Of a stretch of DNA of 20,000 nt, positions 10,237 to 17,987 are shown piece after piece. The notes beneath the pieces are model-generated. The model searched no databases. It saw nothing but the letters and a program-made list of their open reading frames with translations, and was not told where the DNA came from. Each line of letters starts with the position of its first letter. Position 1 is the first letter of the stretch. The translations under genes were made by a program, and so were the position numbers. The stretch comes from Chara braunii. Taxonomy: Eukaryota; Streptophyta; Charophyceae; Charales; Characeae. Location: contig BFEA01000055.1 in assembly GCA_003427395.1 (NCBI GenBank), forward strand, positions 2,304,621 through 2,324,620, given 5' to 3'.

Positions 10237-10745
10237 GGGCGGCATTCTTTGTCGAGAACATTACAGTAAAAAGATCCACCAAGTACGCACCTGCGACGTT
10301 GTGGTATGGACGGCACGCCACCTTCCCTATTGAAAGCTTTCTCAAGACTTGGAGGCGCCAGAATCTGGAAGTCGACCTGTCCTTTGAGGAATTGCTCGAC
10401 ATTCGGGCGCGACAGATAGGAGTGATAGAGAGAAGGATCCAGGAAGCGTCCGATCAAGTGGCTAGGAGTTGTATGGATGATAAGACTCGATGGGATCAGT
10501 CTGCTCGGGTGAAGAAAGTACCTCTGGCAGTTGGGGACGTCGTGCTTCTCTACGATTCATCATTGGAAAAGCAGTGGTCCAGGAAACTTGATAAGAGGTG
10601 GTTAGGTCCCTACCGGATCGTATGGGTTGGAGACTTCGGAGCGTACCAGATTGAGGAGTTGAATGGGACTGAGTGGAAGGATTGGGTATCTGGAACGCGA
10701 TTGAAGAAATTTGTGGCGAGAGAAGAGGTAAGAGAGACGATCTGA
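10138..10745 (+). pseudogene. pol: integrase core end and C-terminal domain
   Basis: This continues integrase in the next frame. The catalytic glutamate is in VERGH (codon 10158-10160). Counting across the frame break gives exactly 35 residues between the second aspartate and this glutamate, the classical D,D-35-E spacing. Downstream lie a helical stretch (YAPATLWYGRHATFPIESF) typical of the integrase core end, a basic helical linker, and the GPY/F module (KRWLGPYRIVWVGDFGAYQI). The stop at 10743-10745 is probably the natural end of pol. No chromodomain is seen after the GPY/F module, so the element does not look like a chromovirus. Integrase would insert the cDNA into the host chromosome. 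Confidence 0.88.
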
Positions 10746-10880
10746 CTACCTCTAGAATAGAAGCGATAGGTTACGTAGGTCAGATAGGTTGTATGCTGCA
10801 TGAGTATGGTCTGGTCTGAGATTGCTTGATTGTCACCTGTTTGCTTACCCTAATGTGTGCCTGTTATCTCCTTTCACCTG

Positions 10881-10888
10881 TTGTGCAG
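10881..10888 (+). other. Candidate 3' splice site upstream of ORF3
   Basis: A pyrimidine-rich run (CTCCTTTCACCTGTTG) ends in TGCAG|GT at 10888, 23 bases before the ORF3 ATG at 10911. The spacing and form resemble the acceptor at 4220 ahead of gag. Joined to the donor-like AAG|GTGAGG at 4030, it would give a subgenomic RNA for ORF3, as retroviruses do for env. This is inference from sequence form only. Confidence 0.35.
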
Positions 10889-10910
10889 GTATGACTTTAC
10901 GAAGACAGCC

Positions 10911-11537
10911 ATGCCAAGAGGAGGGAGGGGGACACGGCCGCCTCGGAGGTCGTTGGGAGCATCAGGAGGATATGAGCGGCATGGGCCTCACCATCGAGAG
11001 AGTACTCCGGTGTACGATGATGGGGACATCGAGCTATTCCTGGACAACTTTTGGGATCATGCGAGGCGTATGGGCTGGACCGTGGCCCACGTGATTGAGA
11101 GACTGAGGGGAGCAGGCAGGTTCGAGGAGCTCGTCGCGCGGATCAGTAGGGAGGCGACGACGAGATCAGAGGTGGAGTGGAGGATGCAGGAGCTGCGACC
11201 CTCGCCTGTGGGACCTAATGGCAGGCCGATCCGCCTGGAGATTGGAAATGCGTCGGACTTCATCCCCGCGTTTGAGTGGTTCATGCAGGGGCGGGGTATA
11301 CCGAAAGATGATTGGATGCAGACGCTACCACTCTGGACCAGGAAGGCGGAAAGGCCACTGGCTAGCCAAGTCAGAAGCATGGCCCGGGACTGGGAGAGCT
11401 GCAGGGCACATATGAGAGAGGCCTTTCAACGGCCAGAGCCCCCTCAACCAGAGTTGAGAGGCGTCAGAGGAGTTAGAGGCAGAGGGACCCTGAGCCAAGG
11501 GAGGCGAGACCGTCTCGAGGAGGACGAAAGGCCCTAG
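10911..11537 (+). pseudogene. ORF3 N-terminal half: gag-like protein downstream of pol
   Basis: The frame opens at ATG 10911 (an in-frame extension to 10857 exists but crosses the splice-acceptor-like sequence) and runs 208 codons to TAG. After a basic Gly/Arg/Pro N-terminus, residues about 39-97 contain a helical module (DIELFLDNFWDHARRMGW ... EVEWRMQEL). Residues about 116-173 contain a second one of similar pattern (DFIPAFEWFMQG ... WESCRAHMREAF). Both have the Phe/Trp spacing typical of retrotransposon gag capsid helices and may be tandem copies of one fold. I see no signal peptide or membrane segment, so it is not env-like. The frame is lost near 11510-11530 and coding continues in the next frame. 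I do not know a named family for it; gag-like is inference from pattern. Confidence 0.6.
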
Positions 11538-12766
11538 CTAGGAGAGAGGAGGAGCCAGAGCCAGAGGCTGAGGAGCGAGGCGCGTACCCTGAGTATGGGT
11601 TGGGACCAGTGGAGTTCCATCAGTTTGCCGAAGGTGAATTAAGGAGGTCGCCAGCACGCACACAGGAGGGGCCGCCGGCGTCTGAGGAACCTTTGAGGGA
11701 GTTGGAGGCGCACTTGGATATCTCTCAGTGGAGAGCGTCGCCTCGGGGTGAGGAGCGTGGAGAGCAGGCAGAGGAGGTACCTCGAGAGGGGGTGCCACGA
11801 GAGGAGGTGCCGCAGGAGGAGGTCCAAGACACTCAGCGAAAGAGAGGGCTGGGCGATGAGGAGAGACGTGCAGGGAAGGAAGTGATAGAGGTTGGAGAGG
11901 ACACGCCCCCTCAGACGCCAGCGGTGGGTTTGAGACTCGGGGATGCACCAGGGAGCACTCGCCAGGCAGGGGAGAGGTTGCAGAGAGAGGAGGCCCCATT
12001 ACCTTCATCAGAAAAGGCTCCTTCGCCAGAGGAGAGAGCAGAAAGGAGGAAAGAGAGGGCAGCGGTAAGGAGAGAAGCCTTGACCCTGATTGACAGACAC
12101 CTAGCAGCTCATGCCCTGGAGCACCCAGACCTGGAAGAGCCAACACCTGCAGAGCCGCGCCACGAGCCGTGCCAGCCCGAGAAGGAGATGGAGGCAAAGA
12201 TCCCGAAGAGGGTTGACCTCCGCACGAGGGAAAGGGTGCTAGCTGGAGAGACAGCAGAGGAAAAAAGGGCGAGAAGAACCAGGAGGATAAAGGAGTCTCT
12301 TGAGAGGGAGATGAGGACTGAGGCTGAGGGTGTCATCGAGGGCGGGCTCCAGAGGTTGGGCACGCCCGAGTATGGGCCAGAGGGGATTGAGGACCGATGG
12401 GGACCAAGTACCCAGGAGATGGAGGCACGAGAGGAGCCCTTGGATATGCCTCAGAGCCATGAGCTGAGCAGGGAGGCCAGCGAAGCGCCATCATCGCCAG
12501 GGTCTCAGAGAGGGAAGAAGAGGTCCAGAAAGTGGTTCGATACGTCCTGCTTCTTCTGTACAAAGGAGGGGCATCAAGCCTTGCAATGTCCTAAGTTCCT
12601 GAAGGACAAGGCTGAAGGGAAGGTTACAGAGGAAGGAGGCATGATGTATGATAGACAGGGCTGGAGAGTAGAGAGATCTGCAGATGGGGGTAGGGCTCAA
12701 CTATATAGGCAAATCCAGGAGGAGACAGGACTGAGTTTTCCTATATGGTTGACATGTTGCGTATAA
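11538..12766 (+). pseudogene. ORF3 C-terminal half: charged repeats and CCHC zinc knuckle
   Basis: This continues ORF3 in another frame and is open to TAA 12764-12766. Most of it is Glu/Arg/Pro-rich, including a short repetitive REGVPREEVPQEEV tract near 11780-11820 and a long Arg/Glu helical region (about 12030-12330) that is likely coiled coil. Near the end a clean zinc knuckle, C-X2-C-X4-H-X4-C (codons 12548-12589, CFFCTKEGHQALQC), follows a KKRSRKW basic patch. The last about 60 residues are unassigned. A capsid-like N-terminus plus a nucleocapsid-like knuckle makes the whole ORF3 read as a second gag-type protein. The apparent starts inside this half are not real, because the reading is a continuation of the upstream frame. 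Confidence 0.65.
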
Positions 12767-14499
12767 GACTAGAGTTAGGATTGGATGACGTTCTGTAGAC
12801 CTAGGTGTTGTTTGCTTTTGTGAAGCAGTTTGGGTTGGATTTTTGTTGAGTCTGCCATCTTGAGGACCGGGACATGGTAGATAAGGTCTGTATATACTTA
12901 GGTGGCCTACGCCCTGATCTTCGAGAGACAGACCCAACTTGTACCTTGAGGACGGCCTCAGTGTGAGTGTGGTTTGAGTGAGTTGAGTGGGTTACAATTT
13001 GGGGATATTTGTGTATAGGGTGTTCTGCCCCTGAGTATATGTTAGAGGCATTTCATGTGGGAAATTTTATCCCTGAGTGTACATTATATCGAGATCTTTT
13101 GTATATGACGATCACTCTCACACTCACTTGTGTGGTCTTGGCTTGATGGATGATGGTTTGGTGTGAAATACGCGCGAGAAAATGTTTGATGTATTTTGTA
13201 CCTTGTGAATTTGGGTGAATGTGAACTGTCTACTCGCCGGTATACTCGTGCGATCTGCCCATGGGCGGACGAGAGGGCCGAGTATAAGGCAAAGAAGCGC
13301 AGTCTATTTTGTGAAAGAAATGTGAGGGTCCTGAATATTCGTATGGTGAATGTTCTATTGATGAGCTGTGCAGAAGACCCACAAGTTGGTCTTTTTATAT
13401 GGAATATATGATGAGTGGGACACCTGTGAATGGAAAGGTTGTCCATTATCTATTTGGAAAACGCATCTTCAGAGAGGGAAAATGCGTTAAAGAAAAGGTC
13501 ACGAGAAAAGTCATCCTAGTGAGAGAGGGATGACTGAGAGACCTAATAAAGTGAGACCTCCTCTATAAATAAGATGGTTAATAAGATTGATTAATCGAAG
13601 ATTGATTTTGAGTAATAAAAGACTAACGAGAGGGACTTAATTTTTGTTGGACTATTGGTGAATTTCTTGGATATCGCAAATGGTGTGTTTTAAGAGATGT
13701 CATCAAGATGTGTGACTTTCTTGCTCTGATCAAGCTGGAAGACCACGGCGTTGTGGATCAGACGGTGATTTTGTTTTGTGATTGTGGAGAGGTTGTCGTG
13801 CTTCCTGTGTGTTGTCCCACAAAGGAACTGGTAAATACTTTTTTATGTGCGACAGGTCTATGCGTAGTCCCACAGTAGGCTTGTATTGTCGCGACACACC
13901 GTCTGGCCGCTTGTGCTAATCTTGGACATTTATAAGAGACCCATCTAGGGGTATAACTAGCTTCACTAAGGCGCAACCCTTAGTGTCGGCCGCTGTTCGG
14001 CACAACCTCGACAGAGGGCCTGCGTCTGGCCAAGAGAGTAAAAACTTAAAGGGGCGTGAGCGCCTAGGAGGGCTTTACTCCTGCGAAGAGGCGTGGGATA
14101 AGAGTCGAGTCATATGAGTCTTTTTGAGGAAGTCCTGATTGAATGCTTATCAGGAACAACCTATCGTGGCGCAACCCGCGAAGGCACTACTGCTAAAATA
14201 ACCATGCGGTGGGCCGTAGATCTGGAATGATCGCCCAGACTGTGGTGGGCCAAGATGGAGACCTGGTCTTCCTGTACTAGACTGCATGAGAGCTTATGGG
14301 AGAATCTATGTGGTATGACTACGTGTGTTAATGTGAAGGTTTTTGAGAGGCAGGCGAGAGAATGTCTTCGAAGGTCTCGGTTAGGGCCCTCGCCCCTAGT
14401 CACGACTTGGTTTCAAGGGAAAAGGCTAGGGGTACACAATGAGAAATCGACGGTTGTCTAGGGCAGAGGGAAGGGGACGGTGAGAGATCCAATGAAGCT
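12767..14499 (+). other. Long non-coding 3' region, first part
   Basis: There is no ORF with protein character; the ORFs present are short and of random composition. The stretch is GT- and AT-rich. AATAAA occurs at 13545-13550 and 13614-13619 and could be a poly(A) signal. CTATAAATAA near 13563-13572 is TATA-like. A GTGAGTGTG block near 12963 and its complement near 13117 could pair. The region lies inside the element (between ORF3 and the PPT), so it is either 3' untranslated sequence of the element or a nested insertion whose ends I cannot identify. Confidence 0.5.
13460..13534 (+). other. Twin stem-loops
   Basis: Two 7-bp stems lie 21 bases apart. AACGCAT (13460-13466) pairs with ATGCGTT (13482-13488). 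GTCATCC (13510-13516) pairs with GGATGAC (13528-13534). Both loops carry a similar purine sequence, AGAGAGGGA and GAGAGAGG, so the two look like diverged copies of one hairpin. Function is unknown. Confidence 0.45.
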
Positions 14500-14579
14500 T
14501 ATGCTGTAGTATAGTGAGGAGTATCCCGACGTCCGAGTGTAAGGGCGACGAAAACCCAGGTTAGAATCCTGGCAGCATA
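14500..14579 (+). tRNA. tRNA-like sequence with a tRNA-Asp-type D arm; anticodon arm aberrant
   Basis: The acceptor strands TATGCTG (14500-14506) and CAGCATA (14573-14579) pair over all 7 bases. The T arm is CCAGG-TTAGAAT-CCTGG (14556-14572), a perfect 5-bp stem that abuts the acceptor as in a true tRNA. After the 2-base TA, the D arm GTAT-loop-GTAT (14509-14524) has the same stem sequence and loop length as eukaryotic tRNA-Asp. A-box-like (TAGTATAGTGAGG) and B-box-like (GGTTAGAATCC) Pol III promoter elements are therefore present. The middle part (14525-14555) is longer than normal and does not form a standard 5-bp/7-base anticodon arm. It is probably a tRNA relic, a SINE head or a tRNA mimic, not a working tRNA. 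Confidence 0.5.
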
Positions 14580-15268
14580 AAGTTGTGTTTGGCATGAATT
14601 ATTGGAGGCCTCAACCCTGGGTCTGTCGGCTGATCGGATTGGTACCCTGCTCGTCAGCATTTAAGGATTGTGATTGAATTGATAGCTTTTTGATCCTGCC
14701 AAGCGACGAGGACGTCGCTTAATATGGTCAGGTAAGCTGTCGGTGCGAATACCCTTACAAGGGTATCCGCCCTGGTCTTTGCAAACAACAGAAAGTAGTT
14801 TGGTTTAAAGTTTAAGTATGCCGCGCTAGGCGCGGCCGCGTCCGTAATTTATGTTGACTAGATGGTTGACGAGAGTAAAAGAGTGCGTGGGCGCGCAAAC
14901 TTGAGGCGCGCGTGATTTTCTTTTCCTTTGGTTATACTAGTAGACGTGGCGCGGACATCGGTCAGCGCGCTCCATTATAACAATTGTTTGTTTTGACCAA
15001 ACTGGCTAACCTATGGGCGCTTTTCTCTGGTTCTGCGTGGAACGATGGATGGGTCAGTAAGCGAGTGTGGCCTTACGCGGCATCCAGATGATCGGACCTG
15101 ACGGATTCGGCCGGGTAAGGGTCGCCGCGACACAGCCGGGAGGTTGGCGCAGCTTTGTATGGTTATGTGTGTGAGTGCGGGTCAGGGAATGGCGTGGAGC
15201 GGCTCCTTTGGCCGCAAAAGGTCGGGGGCTACCTCTTTATTAGGTGACTCAGGCCTGCTGGTACCAGG
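14580..15268 (+). other. Non-coding stretch with compact hairpins
   Basis: No coding region is present. AAGCGACG and CGTCGCTT form an 8-bp stem with a 4-base loop at 14701-14720. ATACCCTT and AAGGGTAT form another at 14749-14766. A GCGCGC pair flanks AAACTTGAG near 14892-14912. I see nothing else that I can identify. Confidence 0.4.
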
Positions 15269-15340
15269 CTTGGGCTTAGCCCTATTGGTTAAAGCATAAG
15301 ACTGATACGCAACAGACGCAGGGATCGAGGCCAACGGCAT
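15269..15340 (+). tRNA. Degenerate tRNA-like (Ile-like) sequence, possible SINE head
   Basis: TAGCCCTATTGG (15277-15288), followed by TTAAAGC, resembles the A box and D arm of tRNAs. ACTGATACGC resembles a tRNA-Ile anticodon region. GGGATCGAGGCC (15321-15332) resembles a B box. The spacing is right for a tRNA gene, but the T stem and acceptor do not pair properly. It is most likely a decayed tRNA-derived repeat. The AT microsatellite at 15509-15527 could be the tail of such a repeat, though I found no target-site duplication. Confidence 0.28.
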
Positions 15341-15754
15341 GCGGTAAGGGAGCGGAAGAGCGTGGCGAAAAGGCTTGAGGGGTTGATGGGCCTAAGGGAC
15401 TATCCCCCTTGCCTTTTGCTGCCGCGGGGCCGAGCATGGAACTTACGGGCAGGCGGAGAGGAGTGCCGTGGTCCCTGCCCGACTACCTCTCATTTTTATT
15501 TTTATTTTATATATATATATATATATTATTTCTAAGTTTATTTAGTTATTATTATTATCGTGCCCGTACATGGACGCGAAAACACAGCAGGGGGCACATC
15601 GCCAAGACTTTGAAATACAGATCCGTGTTCGAATGTAGATGATGGAGCCGGATCTGTAAAAAAGGGTATTCAAAATTTCCCGGGACTTGGGCAGGTTGAC
15701 CCCGTGACCCCAGTGCTGGCCTTTGGGAAAGCTGCGGGGCATCGCCCAGGCCAC
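15341..15754 (+). repeat. Hairpins and AT simple repeat; no gene
   Basis: AAAAGGC (15368-15374) pairs with GCCTTTT (15411-15417) around a G/C-rich interior. An (AT)n run occupies 15509-15527, followed by TTA repeats to about 15558. A 9-bp stem ACAGATCCG/CGGATCTGT (15617-15625 with 15649-15657) encloses a B-box-like TGTTCGAATG. No coding sequence is seen. Confidence 0.45.
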
Positions 15755-15832
15755 GTCCTTTGGGACATCCGTTAAAAATCTGGGCGATACAGAGAGGGTT
15801 CGTTTGGTCGCTGCGTAAGGAGGATGCGCAGT
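15755..15832 (+). ncRNA. U6 snRNA-derived sequence, copy 1 (diverged)
   Basis: It begins GTCCTTTGGGACATCCG, the U6 5' stem-loop, then has a GGGCGATACAGAGA block including an intact ACAGAGA box (15789-15795), the 5' splice-site recognition element of U6. The GATTAGCATGG segment is altered, but CTGCGTAAGGAGGATGCGCAG (in the place of CTGCGCAAGGATGACACGC) follows at the right distance. No upstream plant-type USE, no TATA at the usual distance and no terminal T run are seen, so it is a relic, not an active gene. Confidence 0.6.
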
Positions 15833-15966
15833 AACCCGGAAATGAACCCGGACGCAGGCTGCGCCGGGTACGGGCGAACCAGAGAGGAGCGGGGTGGGCT
15901 GCCCCACGGCGAGATTCGCCTGGCGGCTGCCTGTCACGTTAGCAGCCGGGCACCGGCCGGCGCCAA

Positions 15967-15983
15967 GTCCCTCGGCACATCCG
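15967..15983 (+). ncRNA. U6 snRNA 5' stem-loop fragment (partial copy)
   Basis: GTCCCTCGGCACATCCG matches the first 17 or so bases of U6 with small changes and stops there. The next copy begins 15 bases later. The short length limits confidence, but its place between two longer U6-like sequences supports it. Confidence 0.4.
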
Positions 15984-15997
15984 TTCGTGTTGGTGTT

Positions 15998-16078
15998 GTC
16001 CTTCGGGACATCCGCTTAAATTGGAGCGACACAAAGAAGATTAGCATGGACCCTGCGCAAGGATGATGTGCATAAGAG
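15998..16078 (+). ncRNA. U6 snRNA-derived sequence, copy 2 (well conserved)
   Basis: In order: the 5' stem-loop GTCCTTCGGGACATCCG, AAATTGGAGCGACACAAAGA, GAAGATTAGCATGG (16036-16049) and CCCTGCGCAAGGATGA (16051-16066). The last two are essentially identical to eukaryotic U6 snRNA, the catalytic RNA of the spliceosome. The ACAGAGA box reads ACAAAGA. The 3' part after GATG departs from U6 and has no T-run terminator, and nothing upstream resembles a U6 promoter. It is a 3'-truncated pseudogene or a captured module. Confidence 0.8.
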
Positions 16079-16432
16079 CGGAGGAAGTTCTCTTCCTCCA
16101 CTTGCTTTATCTCACTTTCAAACCGACCGACGGCAGGGCTGTCCGGACCGCAAGGCGTTGAGTGAGCGTCGACTGTAACATTGTTGGAGAGGAAGGACGA
16201 ACCCAGTTGGTAGTCGAGCCGGGTGCTTTCGCAAGAGGAGTGGCATAACGAACTAGGCCGTCGGGGGCTGGCGGCACGACCAAGGGGGGCGTTGGTGACA
16301 ACGGATAGGCCGGAAAGACGGATAGAAGGCTTTGCTGAGTGCGTGCAAGGTGAAAACGGATAGCGCAGCGGGCACTGTGCTAGCGGAGAGACGAGGTAGC
16401 GGGCGCTGCGTTTGTAGCAGCGGGCGATGAAC
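16079..16432 (+). other. Non-coding stretch before the PPT
   Basis: GC-rich, with no supported gene. ACGGATAG occurs three times between about 16298 and 16365, and GTAGCGGGCGCTGCG-like words recur near 16380-16425. A GAGGAAG...CTTCCTC pair lies at about 16081-16100. The long minus-strand ORF overlapping this segment runs into the LTR and has no protein character. Confidence 0.4.
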
Positions 16433-16453
16433 GAAAGAGGAAAAAGGGAAGGA
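16433..16453 (+). other. Polypurine tract (plus-strand primer)
   Basis: Twenty-one uninterrupted purines (GAAAGAGG, then AAAAAGGGAAGGA) are followed immediately by TG at 16454, the expected start of a 3' LTR. In LTR retrotransposons the PPT escapes RNase H and primes plus-strand synthesis. Its position sets the 3' LTR start. An alternative LTR start is TGTCGAGC at 16482, the mirror of the LTR end. Confidence 0.65.
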
Positions 16454-16470
16454 TGAACCCGGGCACAAAA

Positions 16471-16481
16471 ACGGCGCCACC
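16471..16481 (-). other. Inverted LTR-end/PBS-like sequence at the start of the 3' LTR
   Basis: Read on the minus strand, 16490-16470 is an LTR end (GCGCTCGACA), then GG, then TGGCGCCGTT. This is the same junction as 3915-3936, and its ten PBS bases match tRNA-Asp perfectly. After these bases the sequence departs from the PBS. The mirror image of the 5' LTR/PBS junction thus extends past the LTR end. Confidence 0.6.
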
Positions 16482-17806
16482 TGTCGAGCGCATTGGTCCG
16501 GCACCGCACCAGGGCAGCGCGGGACCCTCCCGGCTGCGTCACGCAGGAGTTGGTTTTAAATCCTTCGTCGTGAATATACATGGAGCTTCCATAAGCCGCT
16601 CTGGCCGAGTGCGCCAGCCATACCTCTCGCGAGCCACTACGATAGGATAGGGCCTACGCAAGGCATAACTTACCTACACCTTACGGGAGTTGTCACCTCC
16701 CTTCGGTGGGCGTATCCCCGCCGAGCTACCAGTCCACAATACGAAAGTTGATCAGTTGCAGTCGCACAGGTGGACCAGCCAATGACGTTTCTCGTTCGCT
16801 GCAGCATAGGGGGTACGCGAGGTAATACTCCTCTATCAAGCCCGCACGCGAACCGGCATCATGGGGGGCAGAAGTCCCAAGCGCGGCTCGTCGTCGGTCG
16901 ACTAGGACGCATCCCACACACCACGTGCACACCACTTTACGAACACAAAAATAAAACCCACACACACACATACGAAACAATACAACATAAACAACGCGAC
17001 AACGCTCCTAGCCTCTCGGTAGTCGTCCCGTAACTTCCCGATACGGAAATCGGATAGACGTCGCGCGCGAGACTCAATATAAAACCACGCGGACGTAGGG
17101 CTATCGAGTATCGACTCGCAATGCAGACGTGTGCAAGCAGTCGCAATGAAGGCGTACTTTGTGGTACTCATACTCACGCGGTCCCCGTTAATCGCGAGGG
17201 TCGCGTTTGACACTCAAGTGTCGGCTGACACGCGCCTCGAGGTTTAATCTCTCGACGCTGGACAACCGCCATGCGTGTTTTAAGATCACACCCTCTTCTG
17301 CCTTGTGTGCAAAGGGGTTGAGTAGACAGCTTTAAGTTGTCGTGGCGGTCGAACATCAAGGGGTTTGACTTTGACGGCTGCCACGGACTATAACGTCCAA
17401 CTATAAAAACTCCAAAGAGCAAAAGATAAGGAATAGGCCGAAGGTTCCCTGCCTAGTAAACAAAATCATAGCCCTAGGGTACCTTCCCTTTATCGCGTGG
17501 CGTTGGCGGCCCATAGCAAACCAGACATTCGCCCATATGTGTCAGTCCCTTTGTAATCCCATAACTCTTTACACACTACGGTGGCAAAACGTCGCGCGCG
17601 AGATTTTAATATAAAGTCGCGCAGCCGAGGGCCTATCTCATACCAACCCGCAATGCTGGCGTACGCATGCAGTCGCAACGATGGCGTACTATGTAGTGCC
17701 CATAATCAATCGGTCCCTCGTGGATCCGAGTACCGCTTATGACACTCAAGTGTCAGACTCGAAGTGTTGTGAGGGTCTGATTCTTCACGACATTGCACGG
17801 CTGAAG

Positions 17807-17987
17807 GAATAGTCGTGCAGCCGGCACGAGACCTCCGGCCTTTGGTCTGAGCATCACAGTAGGCAAGGCAAATAGGCTTTGCGCGAGGGAAAACCCCTTC
17901 CTTGAATAGCTGTGCAGCCGCCACGAGACCTCCGGCCTTTGGTTTGAGCGTCTCGGTAGGCAAGGCAAATAGGCTCTGCACGAGGGA
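17807..17987. repeat. 97-bp tandem duplication next to the deletion junction
   Basis: GAATAGTCGTGCAGCC at 17807 is repeated, slightly changed, at 17904. The matching CGAGGGA ends lie at 17884 and 17981, giving a 97-base period. The 5' LTR has only one copy (left arm near 466-550). The second unit ends at the point where the sequence jumps to the opposite arm (AACCTTCGGCC at 17988). Confidence 0.8.

Noticed and set aside
11538-12197. 219-codon minus-strand ORF rich in Pro, Leu and Ser
   Set aside because: It is the complement of the Glu/Arg/Pro-rich ORF3 sequence. Purine-rich coding commonly leaves an open antisense frame.
10911-12766. ORF3 as an envelope (env-like) gene
   Set aside because: Its position fits, but there is no signal peptide, transmembrane segment or fusion-like hydrophobic stretch, and it ends in a zinc knuckle.
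14690-14701. TTGATCCTGCCA, identical to the conserved 5' end of eukaryotic 18S rRNA
   Set aside because: The match ends after 12 bases and the following sequence forms an unrelated hairpin, so it is most likely chance.
15934-16581. 215-codon minus-strand ORF
   Set aside because: It crosses the U6-like sequences, the PPT and the LTR start, which are better explained as non-coding, and it has no protein-like pattern.
17807-17987. CRISPR-like or satellite array
   Set aside because: Only two units with no spacer exist. It is a local 97-bp tandem duplication.
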